DNA of 64,000 nucleotides from Ilex aquifolium. Taxonomy: Eukaryota; Streptophyta; Magnoliopsida; Aquifoliales; Aquifoliaceae. This document shows positions 1 to 9,981 of the stretch, piece after piece; position 1 is the first letter of the stretch, and every line of letters begins with the position of its first letter. Position numbers and translations under genes: made by a program. The stretch spans positions 25,538,390 through 25,602,389 of the forward strand of contig OX637406.1 of assembly GCA_951799425.1 (NCBI GenBank), in the 5' to 3' direction. A model generated the notes under the pieces. The model saw only the letters and a list, made by a program, of their open reading frames with translations, searched no databases and was not told the origin of the DNA.

Positions 1-549
1 AGGATGCATCAGGAATCTGTGGAGGAGGTGGGGATAATGCAGCAGTCTTTTCGTGAAACTTTTCTTCGCTGTGATAGGGCGTACAAACCAAAGACTAACA
101 AGGCATCATGTGGAGTGTTATTATTTTGTTCTGAGGAAGGCCTGGTTGATGGAATTGCAAAATGCTTCCCAGCGTCCTCAAGTTTAGCATCTGAGGCAGA
201 GGCGGTAAGACAAGCATGTTTGTTGGTTAATGCTCGAAAACTGGAAAATGCCACAGTCATCTATGACTGTCTCAATGTCATCAAGCTAAGCGCAACTGAA
301 GATGTTCCCTCGTGGGAAATCAACACACTTATAGAAGATATTAAGAAGATATTAGATACTTTGCTAACTTACACAACATTTGTTTGTTACACAAGCCAAG
401 AGCCTGTAACAAGGCAGCTCACTAGGTAACAGTCATTGGACTGGGTTGGTTCTCCCCCGCAAGAGCTTATGGCTTTTATTTTGAATGACTGTAACCAAAA
501 TTTCCCTACTTAATGAAATACATATCTTTGTTTTTGGATCAAAAAAAAA
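1..549 (+). mobile_element. 3' end of a LINE-type (non-LTR) retrotransposon
   Basis: The segment starts inside a coding region that ends at 429. A short 3' UTR follows and stops in a nine-base A tract at 541-549. A coding 3' end plus UTR and terminal poly-A is the normal 3' structure of a plant L1-type element. The 5' part lies outside the window. The sequence beyond 550 is unrelated copia-type DNA on the other strand, so the poly-A marks a real element boundary. A retroposed host RNase H-like gene is an alternative. Confidence 0.6.
4..429 (+). CDS. RNase H-like domain (RVT_3 type), partial, C-terminal end of LINE ORF2
   Basis: This is a 141-residue open stretch, continuing from outside the window. 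Its features fit the plant RNase H-like domain found at the C-terminus of L1-type ORF2 proteins. A variable N-terminal strand precedes SEAEAVRQA (about residues 62-70), where the glutamate is the usual second acidic catalytic residue. IYDCLNVIK (about 85-93) follows, with the third-position aspartate kept. The normal role is removal of RNA from the RNA-DNA hybrid made during target-primed reverse transcription. The N-terminal Asp strand and the rest of ORF2 lie left of the window. A short 3' UTR and poly-A follow the stop. The ATG at 4 is probably internal. Confidence 0.6.
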   Translation: MHQESVEEVGIMQQSFRETFLRCDRAYKPKTNKASCGVLLFCSEEGLVDGIAKCFPASSSLASEAEAVRQACLLVNARKLENATVIYDCLNVIKLSATEDVPSWEINTLIEDIKKILDTLLTYTTFVCYTSQEPVTRQLTR

Positions 550-550
550 G

Positions 551-2375
551 TCTCATTAATTTAAAGCATCCATCTCTTCCTCCATAGCTTTCCTCCAACC
601 CGAATCAAACAATGCATCTTGTAAGTGCTTAGGGATAGAGATAGTAGATAATTGAGGGAAGAGGTGGTGGTACAAGAGACGATCCAAAGTCCAAATCCAA
701 AGGTTGAACCGGTTCTAAAAAATATGGAATAGATTCCTCAAATGTGACATCAGCACGAGTAAAGTATCGTCAAAGGGAATGACTATAGCAACAAGACCCC
801 TTCTGTGTGCGGGAGTATCCAAGAAATACACATTTGGTTGCCCGAGGGTCAAGTTTATCAAACCCGGGGTCCAAGTTGTGAACATAACGGACACACCTAA
901 AAACCTTAGGAGGTAAAGAAAATAAAGGCTTACCAGAGAAAAGGACAGAATATGGACTTTGCCCATTTATCACAGAGGATGACATACGATTAATAAGATG
1001 ACAAGCAATGAGAATAGAATCACTCTAAAAAACTCGAGAAACATTCATCTGAAATAACAGAACACGGGTGACTTCCAACAAATGATGGTTCTTGCACTCA
1101 GCAACACCATTATGTGGAGAGGTGTAAGCATAGAAAGTCTGATAAATAATACTCATTTTACTAAGATAAGCTGAAAAATGATCAAAATCATATTCCCGAG
1201 CATTATCAAAACGTAAAATACGTATATAACAACCATACTGAGTTTTTATTTCCTTACGAAAGGTCTCAAATATAGAGAATAATTCAGAACAAGCTGTCAT
1301 AAAAAATAACCAGGTCACACGAGAATAATCATCCACAAATGATACAAAATAAGGATATTTATTAGATGAAATATTCTTTATTGGACCACATACATCAGAA
1401 TGTACCAACTCAAATGGACTAGACGCGATTATTGACTCTAGACTGAAAGGACACACGGTGATGCTTACTAAGTTGACAAGCTTCATAAGACACAGACGAC
1501 ACATAATTAAGACTGGGAACTTAGCGCTTCAGATTCTGGAGAGAGGAATGTCCAAGACAACAATGTCATTGAAAATGAGACAACGAAGTCTTTAGAGCCC
1601 GAGTAGATGAATCAAGGTCAAAGTAATATAGGCCACCAGCTTCATACCCCATACTAATCTTCCTCTTCGTCTTGAGATCCTGAAATACACAATAAGAAGG
1701 ATAAAAGGTTACGGAACAATTGAGAGAACGGATAATTTTACTAATGGAAAGTAAACTAAAAGAAAACTGAGGAACAATTAACACGGAGGATAGGGACATA
1801 TTAGGACTCAAGTGAGTAGTCTCCAAACCTGAAACTTTAGAGCAAATACCATTAGCAAGAGTAACACTATGTGTGTAAGTAGTAGACTGATAAGTAGAAA
1901 AGACACCAAACGCACCAGTCATGTGGTCAGAAGCGCCAGAGTCTATAATATAGGGACTGCGAGTGGAGGACAATAAACAAGTGGAAGCGGTACCTACCAG
2001 GACAAAAGTAACAGTGGAGGAAGATGGAACAACCTATTGTTGGGACAAGAACTGAACATACTCCTCTCGTATAATAGTAACCGACCTAGAGTCTTGTGGA
2101 GCTGACCGAGATATAGAGGCAACAACCGAGGTGTCATCCTGATAGGAAACCTGATTAGCAGCACTAGAAGGTTTTTCATGTAAATTCCAACAAAAATCAA
2201 CAGTATGACCTCCACGACCACAGTGAGTACAAGAACGAGGTCCACTACGGCCCCCACGATTGCCCATATGGCCTCTTGTACGACCTATCCGACCTCTTGA
2301 GATCTCTTTGCATCTCTCTATACATATATAACTGTTCTCTCTCCTAGCTATTATACCCCTCACGGCGCTAACCAT
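551..2375 (-). pseudogene. Ty1/copia gag-pol remnant
   Basis: In minus-strand order, a CCHC zinc knuckle (CTHCGRGGHTVDFC) lies near 2170-2235. The retroviral-type protease active site DSGASDHM lies near 1935, preceded by YII. The integrase core follows (1025-1504) with HSDVCGP and FVDDYSR as the first catalytic Asp region, then RFDNAREY and a weakened C-terminal Glu region (SPHNGVAECKNH). The C-terminal integrase piece LDPRATKCVFLGYS is near 830-860. Finally the start of the RVT_2 domain (WRKAMEEEMDAL) runs up to the break at 551. Frames change between these blocks, so no functional polyprotein is possible. In a live element these parts give capsid, maturation protease and integration enzyme. 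RT and RNase H are gone. Confidence 0.85.
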
Positions 2376-2400
2376 TGCTCTCTCTCGTTCACCTTATTTT
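551..2400 (-). mobile_element. Truncated Ty1/copia retrotransposon (gag tail, protease, integrase, start of RT)
   Basis: Minus-strand reading gives the copia order gag zinc knuckle, aspartic protease, integrase, start of reverse transcriptase, from about 2375 down to 551. The element stops abruptly at about 551, just inside RT, where the LINE poly-A begins. No LTR pair is visible. The left end was therefore lost by truncation or by the LINE junction, and the right end fades near 2300-2400 before most of gag. Confidence 0.85.
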
Positions 2401-3278
2401 ATCAATAAAGGTCCCCCGACTACCATTGCCGTTCCACGGAATGGAGTAGGTCATCCTGATCGAACCACTATATATATGTGTGTTGACCCAATATTTACAT
2501 TATTGTCATTGATTGCTCTATTAACTGTCCATTAATTACACTCTATCACACACTAGATTGTTGATCTTGCACGAGACTATGTTGTGCATCATCAATAATC
2601 ATAAATTTTGATTTAAATGAATTGTAATGCTTGATTCAAAGCAAGACACTCGTAAAATTATTTATTTTATTATTTTAATTTATTTTATTATTTTCACGAT
2701 CAGCGGTTATGAACAAATCAACACACAAATTTTTGGATCACAAAAAAATTTGGTATAATACGATTTCAATACTTTTGTGATATAGTAACAACCATATTTT
2801 TTTTCCTATTTATACATTGGATATGTATGTATTATTTTACAAAAATTATGGATAATAGTGAAATTTAGACTTCTAAACTTTAATGACCGAATCAACTTCG
2901 CGCGAAGTTGAAAAGCTCCGTTTTCAGAAGCTACCGAAAGAGGCTTCTTCAAAACGTGCATCTGGAAGATGCACTTACCGCAAAAGTCACTTTTTGATGG
3001 TGCACCAAACGGTGAAAGCAACGGCAGAAGCACTTGCATCCATAGGAAGCCCATTTTGATTGTCAGCCAAACAGACCCGTAATATTTTTTAAAAGTCCAT
3101 CACAAGAAGTCCATTTGTAAAGTCCATTCTAAAAGTCGACTTTCATTTTGAAAAGTTATGCCAAATGCAACCCTTATTTGTTTGAGAAGTGCTTCCATTT
3201 ACGGGATGGACTTTTGAGTTGTCCAACAAATACACACTAAAATCATCAGGAAAAGCAATTTACACTTCATGCTTCAAA
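2401..3278. other. Non-coding stretch; part may be a small DNA-transposon remnant
   Basis: AT-rich sequence without a supportable gene. Around 3060-3230 there are several copies of an AAAAGTCCAT motif in both orientations, including an 11-base inverted pair near 3088 and 3207. The wording resembles non-autonomous DNA transposons, but I could not find clean terminal repeats and a target duplication. If the RAD52-like exon to the right is real, this stretch is its first intron. Confidence 0.3.
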
Positions 3279-3336
3279 CTAGTAGTGGCACAAATCCTGA
3301 ATTAGGTAGCAAAGAATTATGAAGATATTCACATAC

Positions 3337-3629
3337 CAGGGAATATATTTGATGGGGAAGCCATCAGCTTCAGTGCGAACTCTGACGAGGGAATCGGGAA
3401 CTCTCTTGTTGAGTTCTTTGAGTATTTCTGAGAGTGGTCTGCTTATTCCAGATGTGGGAATGGCGTCGTCGTCTTCTTGTGGTATTTCGTCAGCGGCCAC
3501 CACTCTCTCTTCTTTTTCTGTCATCCTATTAAGACCATAAGAAGAAGAAGGCTTGGCAGCGAACCAACGGCACGAAGAAGAGTTTCGCGACACCGATTTT
3601 GCGAGTGATCCTACCACAGACGACGCCAT
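3337..3629 (-). CDS. RAD52-like organellar DNA-binding protein (ODB1/RAD52-1 type), exon 1 only
   Basis: The minus-strand ATG at 3629 opens a frame of about 97 codons. It starts with a serine/arginine-rich, acid-poor leader (MASSVVGSLAKSVSRNSSS) typical of mitochondrial or plastid transit peptides. An acidic linker follows, then IPTSGISRPLSEILKELNKR and a conserved IKYIPW block. I recall this order from the plant RAD52-like single-strand annealing proteins. After the W codon the sequence reads CTG|GTATGT, a good 5' splice site, so the exon would end at 3337 in phase 2. The reading frame beyond this is nonsense, as expected for an intron. No second exon was found between 1 and 3336, where instead a copia fragment and a LINE tail lie. 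Either the remaining exons are further left outside the window, after a repeat-filled intron, or this is an orphan exon. The frame is also open 5' of 3629, but without an ATG. Confidence 0.6.
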
Positions 3630-3878
3630 AGGTATATTGGGAAGTAGCACACAAGTCCCAAAACCAATGGCCCTTCTCAAGGGTTTTGCTGAGTTTTTCC
3701 GGGTAAGGCTCCCTCCAATTCGACTGATCCTACAATTTAAGGATCGATTTACGTTAGTGCATAACTCATTTGATATTTAAAATTTTAAATTTATTTTAAC
3801 AAGAAAAAGTTTGTTCACATAAAAATATTCTCGCTAAATTAGAGGATCCTCTAATTATTTAAGAATCAAAGAGGAATC
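3630..3878. other. Presumed 5' flank of the RAD52-like exon
   Basis: AT-rich sequence upstream (on the minus strand) of the RAD52-like ATG. No convincing TATA box or other element was identified by eye. Confidence 0.3.
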
Positions 3879-3889
3879 AAACTCAATTT

Positions 3890-4056
3890 TTCTAATCATC
3901 GGGGGTGATTCAGTGGTTAAATTTGACATTTAATAATCCAGAGGTTTAAGGTTTAATCCCATCTGACACCTTCTAAAGGCTAGCCACCCTTATCGCTTTA
4001 GAGACATACTCTAACCTAACTCAAGTCGTGGTCAATCTTATAGTAAAAACAAAAAA
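3890..4056 (+). mobile_element. tRNA-derived SINE, plus strand
   Basis: A pol III-like head carries an A-box-like TGATTCAGTGG (near 3906) and a B-box-like GGTTTAATCCC (near 3949). The body ends in an A-rich tail (4045-4059). An 11-base direct repeat AAACTCAATTT flanks it (3879-3889 and 4057-4067), overlapping the tail as expected for a target duplication. At about 165 bp it is in the SINE size range. The B box is degenerate (TT for CG), so the copy is old. Confidence 0.6.
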
Positions 4057-4299
4057 AAACTCAATTTATTTTCCTTTCCAATCCAAAAATAAAATAAAAT
4101 AAAATCTCTTTGCCACATTCAAACTTATTTCTCAATCTCATGTAATTTTGATAAACGGGATTATAAATATCATTTTCTTTATAAAAACCATGCTTATCAT
4201 ATACGACGTCACAAACTAACGTTTTTGCTTTAAAAAGTCTATTATTTCTAGGATGGGGAACCCGATGTGGATCTTCTTTCACGATTACGCAAGTGAAGT

Positions 4300-4480
4300 A
4301 ATAGGCACTTTACTTAAAAAGGGTGAATAGGTTTTTCAATTTTAGCCCAATTAATTACTAATAAAAACATAAACCACCATAATTACTTCTTCTCACAAAG
4401 ATATAACAAAGAATGTGAGAACCCCTTTATTCACCATAGCCCAAAATAATCATGACCATTGATTTTAATTAATCTTGAAT
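4300..4480 (-). mobile_element. Copia (SIRE/Maximus-type) LTR fragment, left part, interrupted by a SINE
   Basis: On the minus strand the sequence contains CCTATTCACCC near 4320, the usual ending phrase of SIRE/Maximus-like LTR regions. It continues at 12256 after the nested SINE and Tekay element A are removed. Assignment is by resemblance to the copies at 19.9-21.2 kb and to general family knowledge. No coding part is present. Confidence 0.45.
4466..4480. repeat. 15-bp target duplication of the reverse SINE (left copy)
   Basis: TAATTAATCTTGAAT at 4466-4480 is repeated exactly at 12241-12255. These bracket the SINE that begins with a T-run at 4481 and ends at 12240. Confidence 0.85.
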
Positions 4481-4651
4481 ATTTTTTTTTTTGGCTGGTG
4501 AAAAAAAATGGGTGGGGTCAAGGAAGAGCATACAGCAACCACCCCGTTAGATCATCACTGGTGAGATCATAAGCCCTCTGACCGTGCTTGGAACACCTCT
4601 CGAGACTAAACTTAGCTAGGCTAGTGGCCAACCACCAATCCCTAATGGGGA
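4481..4651 (-). mobile_element. tRNA-derived SINE, minus strand, 3' part with poly-A
   Basis: Read on the minus strand this is the SINE body and tail. The T-run at 4482-4492 is its poly-A. The tRNA-related head lies at 12162-12240, because Tekay element A (4652-12161) inserted in the middle. Together the two parts make about 250 bp. Confidence 0.8.
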
Positions 4652-5028
4652 TGTAAACCCCACAGTCTTATCGTGATATAGTAACATAAATATGTTTTAA
4701 AATGCTAATATATGTAATGATGTATGCATAAACTATGTAGATTGTAAGATTAGAAATGAAAATGTTAGTTGAGTTAATAAGGTATATTGTAGAAGTTTGG
4801 AAGCATTCCGGAGTGAAAGCACACTTTAGAGAGAATTTGGGTAAAAGGATTGTGGATACTGCCTTAGTAATTTGACCATAACTTTTTATCCTGATGTCCA
4901 TTTGATCTGAAATTTGGACAGTAGATAGTAGACATATAAGGCTACAAAATAGTACTTCACGAAAATTTTCCAAATCCATCTCTAAATAGTTCAAAACTTC
5001 ACTGGAAATTCCTACAGAAACTGGGATG

Positions 5029-5195
5029 ACGTTCGAACGTTAATCGACGTTCGAACGACAGTGAGTCCCAGTACTTTGGTCTGATGGAAATGCAGAAGTA
5101 CTGGGAGCAAGTGACGTTCGAACGCAAATTGACGTTTGAACGTAAAGTAACAATTTGCACTAATGACATTCGAACGCCAGATGACGTTCGAACGT
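5029..5195. promoter_or_regulatory. Six CpG-centred palindromes (ACGTTCGAACGT) upstream of the LTR TATA box
   Basis: Self-complementary copies start near 5029, 5047, 5114, 5132, 5166 and 5184, grouped as three pairs. Two carry single-base decay (TTTGAA, ATTCGAA). In the right LTR (10360-10526) the first copy instead is hit (TTCCAA) while the two decayed here are intact, so the ancestor had six good copies. The last copy ends 53 bases before the TATA box. A dimeric DNA-binding protein is the natural reader; this is inference. Confidence 0.8.
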
Positions 5196-5247
5196 GAGCA
5201 ACGAATCAGAACATCAGATTTACGTCGGTTGAGATATTTTCTTCCTC

Positions 5248-5255
5248 TATAAATA
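5248..5255 (+). promoter_or_regulatory. TATA box of element A LTR
   Basis: TATAAATA, with an A-rich leader beginning about 30-50 bases later, as in plant pol II promoters. The matching box in the right LTR is at 10579-10586. Confidence 0.8.
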
Positions 5256-5576
5256 CATAGTGCCGCCTCCTTTAGCCTCCATGCACCATTTACAACCCTA
5301 GAAAAGCTTGAGAAACAAGAAAGAAAAGGAGAAACACAAGATCAAAGAGGATTTGCACTTTGATGTGGATCAAAATCTCAAGTTCTTCAAGAACTCTAAG
5401 GAAGAAGAAAGTAGGGGTTTTCTTCCACTCTTATTCATTGATGCTAGGCTTATATATACATATGTTTTGACTCTTAATCATATATATTTGTTATGGAATC
5501 CTTGTTTCTTGATTATTCTTGCAAATCTTACCATGTTTGATGGAAGTTATGGCTTGATAATCATAAAACCTTTGTT

Positions 5577-5772
5577 CTTGACTTCAAAACCTTATATTCA
5601 TTTGTTCTTTATTTCAAGACTTAATATCCATTTGTTCTTGAGTTCAAAACCTTATATTCATGTGTTCTTGATATCAAAACTTGATATTCATTGGTTCTTG
5701 ATATTCAAACTTGATATTCAATGGTTCTTGATATCAAAACTCTATATTCATTTGTTTTTGAAACAAAAACTT
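5577..5772 (+). repeat. 30-bp minisatellite in the LTR leader of element A
   Basis: About six degenerate copies of a unit like CTTGATATTCATTTGTTCTTGATATCAAAA occur in the transcribed part of the LTR, and again at 10908-11103. The reading frame through it is open only because the unit is a multiple of three. Its apparent start is TTG, so it is not annotated as a gene. Confidence 0.75.
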
Positions 5773-6834
5773 TAGTGTTTTGATTGGAACAATAAAATTA
5801 TATCTTGTGATGATCTCTTGCTCATTTTTTTCTTGAGATGCTATATTGAGAAATACCCATGAAGTTTAGGGGGTTTTGAATTACTTGTGATATGAGAAAA
5901 TGTTTGGTATTGCATCTCTTGTATGGTTTGTTGTGATGGACTTGAATTGCCTTCGAGAGCTGCCGTAGAGTGTTAGAGGTTAGTCTATCCCAGTGGGGGT
6001 GAGATGGTTGCCTAACACTTGTAGTGGTTTGTTGTTTGTGAGAGCAACCACTATTGTTCACGTAAGTTCGAGGCTGATGGATGATATATCTTTCCTGGGA
6101 AGGATTCGTCAATGCCGTGGGAGACGGTATACGCCCTTCCTAAAGTGATTTGTGTGGCTATGATAGGTGAACGAGGTAGAAACGTTGTGTAGATTCATGG
6201 GAAGCAACCAACATACATGAGTGATACGACATACATGAGAATATGGATTGATGCTATTAAATGATTAATTGATTTCTTCAACTCTGACATGTTTATTCCT
6301 TTCATTTACTTATTGCTATTGCGTTGAGATCGAATAAATGGTCACTGTTTATTTCAAGTTATATATGATATTTTGAAAAGTGAGACCGAACTGCTTTACA
6401 TGTTTTCCAAACCTTGTTTGAGTTTGGGAGAACGTTGCTACAGAGCTTAGTGCTCACCCCCTACAAACAATATATTTTTCAGATTATGGTTTAGAGGAAG
6501 AGCTCGGAGTTGATGAGCAGATAGCTTGGGAAACACAATTGGACGTAAGCGTGGATCCCGAGGGGGATATCTAGAATTGTTATCTTTATGTCCTAGACTA
6601 GGAGAGGTATTGTAATACAATGGATGAATGTTATTTTGTTTATTCCGCTGCAAGATTAAGTCTGATTTTGAGATGTAAATGCCATAGTTTGGCATTTTCT
6701 TTTGGATGATGTTGTAGATAGTATGTATAATGAATGAAATTTTCTTTATCTATGGATTTTATTAGTTGCTCTCATGATGTAAATGGTTTTAAATAGTAAT
6801 GCCGTCCAAGGCGGATTTTGGGGCGTTACAGGTT

Positions 6835-6846
6835 TGGTATCAGAGC
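6835..6846 (+). other. Primer-binding site of element A (initiator Met-tRNA)
   Basis: TGGTATCAGAGC lies four bases after the 5' LTR end. It is complementary to the 3' end of plant initiator tRNA-Met, the usual Tekay primer. Confidence 0.9.
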
Positions 6847-7019
6847 ATAGGCTTTAGGTCTTACATGGGAGCTTTAGGTTAAGAATTACCACTAGAGAGG
6901 TAGGACTAGGTCGAATGAATTGTCGATCTAAATCTTATACAAGTCTTATGCTTTAGGTTAAGGTGATAGTTAGGGTGTCTTGTACATTAAGAAAACTAAA
7001 TTGTGAATTGATGTACAGG

Positions 7020-7123
7020 ATGGACGGAGGACGTGGACGTGGACGTGGGCGTGGTCGTGGAGGTCAAGCAAACCCACCACCACCACCACCACCACCTCCA
7101 GATGCCATGAATGGCATTTATCA
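7020..7123 (+). pseudogene. N-terminal gag stub of element A
   Basis: From the ATG at 7020 the frame reads MDGG, then a GR repeat, then QANP and a run of nine prolines (CCA microsatellite 7072-7101). This resembles the RG/P-rich start of Tekay gag (compare [20 protein letters not shown] in element B). After about 35 codons it runs straight into protease sequence in another frame. Nearly all of gag, including capsid core and zinc knuckle, and the front half of protease are therefore deleted. Confidence 0.75.
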
Positions 7124-9940
7124 ATGCCTACGGGAGAACGGTTGGATACTAGAAGGGTGTGTAGAGGTTGTGTGCTTCGCATTGGGGAGCAAGAATTGAT
7201 TGTAGACTTGGTTGCATTAGACATGAAGGGGTATGACGTAATATTTGGGATGAATTTGTTGTCCACTTTCCGTGCAGTAATGGACTGTTTTCGAAAGCGG
7301 ATTTTATTTCAATTACCGGGAGGGGTAGTTTTCAGCTTTATTAATGATCGAAATTCTTCCCATCCATTTCCTACTACGGGTAGTAGATTCTTGAAAGCTA
7401 AGGCGGGGAGCCATTTGAGTTTCTTAGCTAGCTTGATGGGAGATGATCGGGATAGATCCCAATCGGGTGTGGTATTAATTGTGTCGGACTTTCCGGATGT
7501 TTTCCCAGATGAACTACCCGGATTACCTCCAAAGAGAGAGATTGAGTTTAGGATTGATCTCTATTCAGGTACCGAACCCATATCCATTGCTCCCTATCGA
7601 ATGGCACCTTTGGAGTTGAAGGAGCTAAGGAAGCAGTTGGACCATCTCTTGACTATTGGGTTTATCCGTTTAAGCACTTCACCTTGGGGAGCCCCGGTCC
7701 TCTTTGTGAAGAAGCATGACGAAACACTTCGGTTATGCACGGATTACCGAAGGTTGAATCGGGTGACAGTGAAGAATAAATATCCTTTGCCACGAATTGA
7801 TGATTTATTCGATCAGCTGAGGGGTTCTAAGTATTACTCCAAGATTGATCTTGGCACAGGGTACCATCAACTGCGGATCAAGGAGGAAGATATTCCTAAG
7901 ACAGCTTTTCGTACCCGGTATGGTCATTTCGAATATACGGTAATGCCGTTCGGATTGACTAATGCTCCTGCTGCCTTCATGGATTTGATGCACAGAGTAT
8001 TCCGGCCGTATCTAGATCAGTTTTTCATTGTGTTTATTGATGACCTCTTGATTTATTCACGGACACAAGGGGAACATAAACGCCATCTCTCGATTGTGCT
8101 ACAGACATTGAGAGAGCAAAAGTTGTATGCTAAGATGAGTAAATGCGAGTTCTGGATGAAGGAAGTGAAATTCCTTGGCCATGTTATGTCCGAACAGGGT
8201 GTAGCTGTTGACCCTGCAAAGATTGAAGCCGTGATGAAATGGGAACCACCGAGGAATGTTACCGAAATACGTAGTTTCCTGGGATTAGCAAGCTACTACC
8301 GGAGGTTTGTGGAAGGATTCTCAAAGCTCGCAATGCCGATGACTCGCCTTACGAAGAAGGGGGAAAGGTTCTTATGGACTCAAGATTGCGAACTAGCCTT
8401 TCGCACATTGAAGGAGAAGTTGACAACAGCTCCTGTCCTCATTATTCCTAACAGTGGGGAAGGATACGATGTTTACACAGATGCTTCGTTACGAGGCTTG
8501 GGATGTGTGTTAATGCAGGAAGGTAAGGTAGTTGTTTATGGTTCGAGGCAACTAAAGATTCACGAGCAAAACTATCCCACTCATGACTTGGAGCTTGCCG
8601 CAATGGTTTTCGCTCTTAAGTTGTGGAGGTGTTACCTGCATGGAGAAAAGTTTCAAGTGTTTTCTGATCACAAGAGCCTCAAGTATATATTCACACAGAA
8701 AGACTTGAATCTTCGGCAAAGAAGGTGGATTGAGTATTTAGAAGATTACGATTTCACACTCAACTACCATCCGGGGAAGGCTAATGTAGTAGCAGATGCA
8801 CTTAGTAGAAAGTCTCGGGGTGAACTCAATGTTCTTGTTGTTAATAGGTGGAAGATGATTGATGCTTTGGAGGAATTTGATCTATTGGTGGATAGACAGG
8901 GGGATCGACCATGCTTATTTAATCTTGTAGCTCAACCAATTCTCCGACAAAGGATTGTGGAGTTACAACGATTGGACACAAAGTTGGAAGCTATCCGGGG
9001 TAGATTGGAGAGGAATGAGATTGTTGAGAACTGGTCCATACATGATGATTGGTTACAGTTTCATGGACGACTATGTGTACCAAACAATGACCAAGTAAGG
9101 GAAGAAGTGTTGGGTGAATGCCATCGTTCAAAATTCTCCATACATCCAGGTAGTACTAAGATGTATAGAGATATGAAGCGTCAATACTGGTGGAAAGGAA
9201 TGAAACAAGATGTGGCCAAGTACGTTGCAAAGTGCGCAGTGTGTCAGCAAGTAAAGGTGGAGCATCAAAAACCCGGAGGATTGCTACAGTCCTTGCCTAT
9301 TCCAGAGTGGAAATGGGAGCACATCACCATGGATTTCGTGTCTGGTTTTCCACGGACTTCACGAGGGCATAATGACGTATGGGTCATTGTAGATAGACTC
9401 ACCAAGTCCGCCCATTTCTTGAGTATGAAGACCACTGACACTCTAGAGACTTTGAGCAAGCTTTATATCCGGGAGATTGTTAGATTGCATGGAGTTCCAC
9501 TCTCATTGGAATTCCAAGAGGGTGACTATGTGTTCCTCAAGGTGTCACCCAAGAAGGGAGTGTTTAGATTTGGCAAGAAAGGAAAATTAGCTTCAAGGTA
9601 CATCGAACCATTTGAGGTGATCAAAGTTGTGGGCAAAGTGGCGTATCGACTTCGGTTACCAGCTCAGTTGTCAGGGGTACACGACGTGTTCCATGTGTCA
9701 ATGTTAAGAAAGTGTCAATCGGATACAACGCATGTCTTGGATTTGGAGGACATTGAAGTTCAAGATGGAGCAACATATGAAGAACAATCGGTGGAGATTC
9801 TCGATACCAAAGAGAAGGTGCTTCGCAATAAAGTCATCCAACTGGTGAAAGTCTTGTGGCAACATCACGGGGTGGAGGAAGCTACTTGGGAACCAGATCT
9901 AGAGATGCGAGAGAAGTACCCTCATTTGTTCTCTACTTAA
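7124..9940 (+). CDS. Deleted Ty3/gypsy (Tekay) pol: protease tail, RT, RNase H, partial integrase, chromodomain
   Basis: A 938-codon open frame with no stop. It opens with the end of protease (CRGC to [12 protein letters not shown]); the DSG catalytic motif is missing. RT spans about residues 165-345, with [25 protein letters not shown] and a catalytic FIDDLLIYS. RNase H starts at [11 protein letters not shown] and runs to [10 protein letters not shown]. Integrase keeps the HHCC zinc domain and the first catalytic Asp ([12 protein letters not shown]). It then jumps from LHGVPLS directly to [12 protein letters not shown] near 9512, losing about 130 residues that hold the second Asp and the Glu. 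The C-terminus retains the GPF-like and chromodomain-like part ([17 protein letters not shown]). RT and RNase H look usable; protease and integrase cannot be. Stop is followed at once by the hairpin at 9944. Compare the complete 1545-residue frame of element B. Confidence 0.93.
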   Translation: MPTGERLDTRRVCRGCVLRIGEQELIVDLVALDMKGYDVIFGMNLLSTFRAVMDCFRKRILFQLPGGVVFSFINDRNSSHPFPTTGSRFLKAKAGSHLSFLASLMGDDRDRSQSGVVLIVSDFPDVFPDELPGLPPKREIEFRIDLYSGTEPISIAPYRMAPLELKELRKQLDHLLTIGFIRLSTSPWGAPVLFVKKHDETLRLCTDYRRLNRVTVKNKYPLPRIDDLFDQLRGSKYYSKIDLGTGYHQLRIKEEDIPKTAFRTRYGHFEYTVMPFGLTNAPAAFMDLMHRVFRPYLDQFFIVFIDDLLIYSRTQGEHKRHLSIVLQTLREQKLYAKMSKCEFWMKEVKFLGHVMSEQGVAVDPAKIEAVMKWEPPRNVTEIRSFLGLASYYRRFVEGFSKLAMPMTRLTKKGERFLWTQDCELAFRTLKEKLTTAPVLIIPNSGEGYDVYTDASLRGLGCVLMQEGKVVVYGSRQLKIHEQNYPTHDLELAAMVFALKLWRCYLHGEKFQVFSDHKSLKYIFTQKDLNLRQRRWIEYLEDYDFTLNYHPGKANVVADALSRKSRGELNVLVVNRWKMIDALEEFDLLVDRQGDRPCLFNLVAQPILRQRIVELQRLDTKLEAIRGRLERNEIVENWSIHDDWLQFHGRLCVPNNDQVREEVLGECHRSKFSIHPGSTKMYRDMKRQYWWKGMKQDVAKYVAKCAVCQQVKVEHQKPGGLLQSLPIPEWKWEHITMDFVSGFPRTSRGHNDVWVIVDRLTKSAHFLSMKTTDTLETLSKLYIREIVRLHGVPLSLEFQEGDYVFLKVSPKKGVFRFGKKGKLASRYIEPFEVIKVVGKVAYRLRLPAQLSGVHDVFHVSMLRKCQSDTTHVLDLEDIEVQDGATYEEQSVEILDTKEKVLRNKVIQLVKVLWQHHGVEEATWEPDLEMREKYPHLFST

Positions 9941-9943
9941 GGT

Positions 9944-9963
9944 AAGTTTCGAGGACGAAACTT
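9944..9963 (+). other. Pre-PPT hairpin with AGGA loop, element A
   Basis: AAGTTTCG-AGGA-CGAAACTT is a perfect 8-bp stem with a four-base loop. It starts four bases after the pol stop codon and ends six bases before the purine tract. The same design occurs in element B and in Athila-like elements F and G. Confidence 0.75.
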
Positions 9964-9968
9964 TCTTT

Positions 9969-9981
9969 AGGGGGGGTGGAT
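9969..9981 (+). other. Polypurine tract of element A
   Basis: A G-rich purine run (AGGGGGGGTGGAT) lies directly before the TG of the 3' LTR at 9982. It is the expected plus-strand primer site. Confidence 0.85.

Larger units (their letters stand above)
4652..6830 (+). repeat. 5' LTR of element A
   Basis: 2179 bp with TG...CA ends. It contains a palindrome cluster (5029-5195), a TATA box (5248-5255), a 30-bp minisatellite (5577-5772) and a U5 end shared with the LTRs called A', C and D. It is bounded on the right by the primer-binding site. Confidence 0.95.

Noticed and set aside
3060..3230. Small inverted-repeat transposon from the AAAAGTCCATC / GATGGACTTTT pair
   Set aside because: The arms do not nest into terminal inverted repeats with a target duplication; kept only as an uncertain remark.
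3553..3780. Plus-strand frame opposite the RAD52-like exon
   Set aside because: Shadow of the minus-strand exon, which has the recognisable motifs, leader and splice site.
5308..5775. 155-codon open frame in LTR A with hydrophobic repeats, also at 10639-11106
   Set aside because: It begins at TTG, not ATG, lies in the LTR leader, and is open because a 30-bp minisatellite preserves frame. In solo LTR A' it is broken. Not a supported protein.
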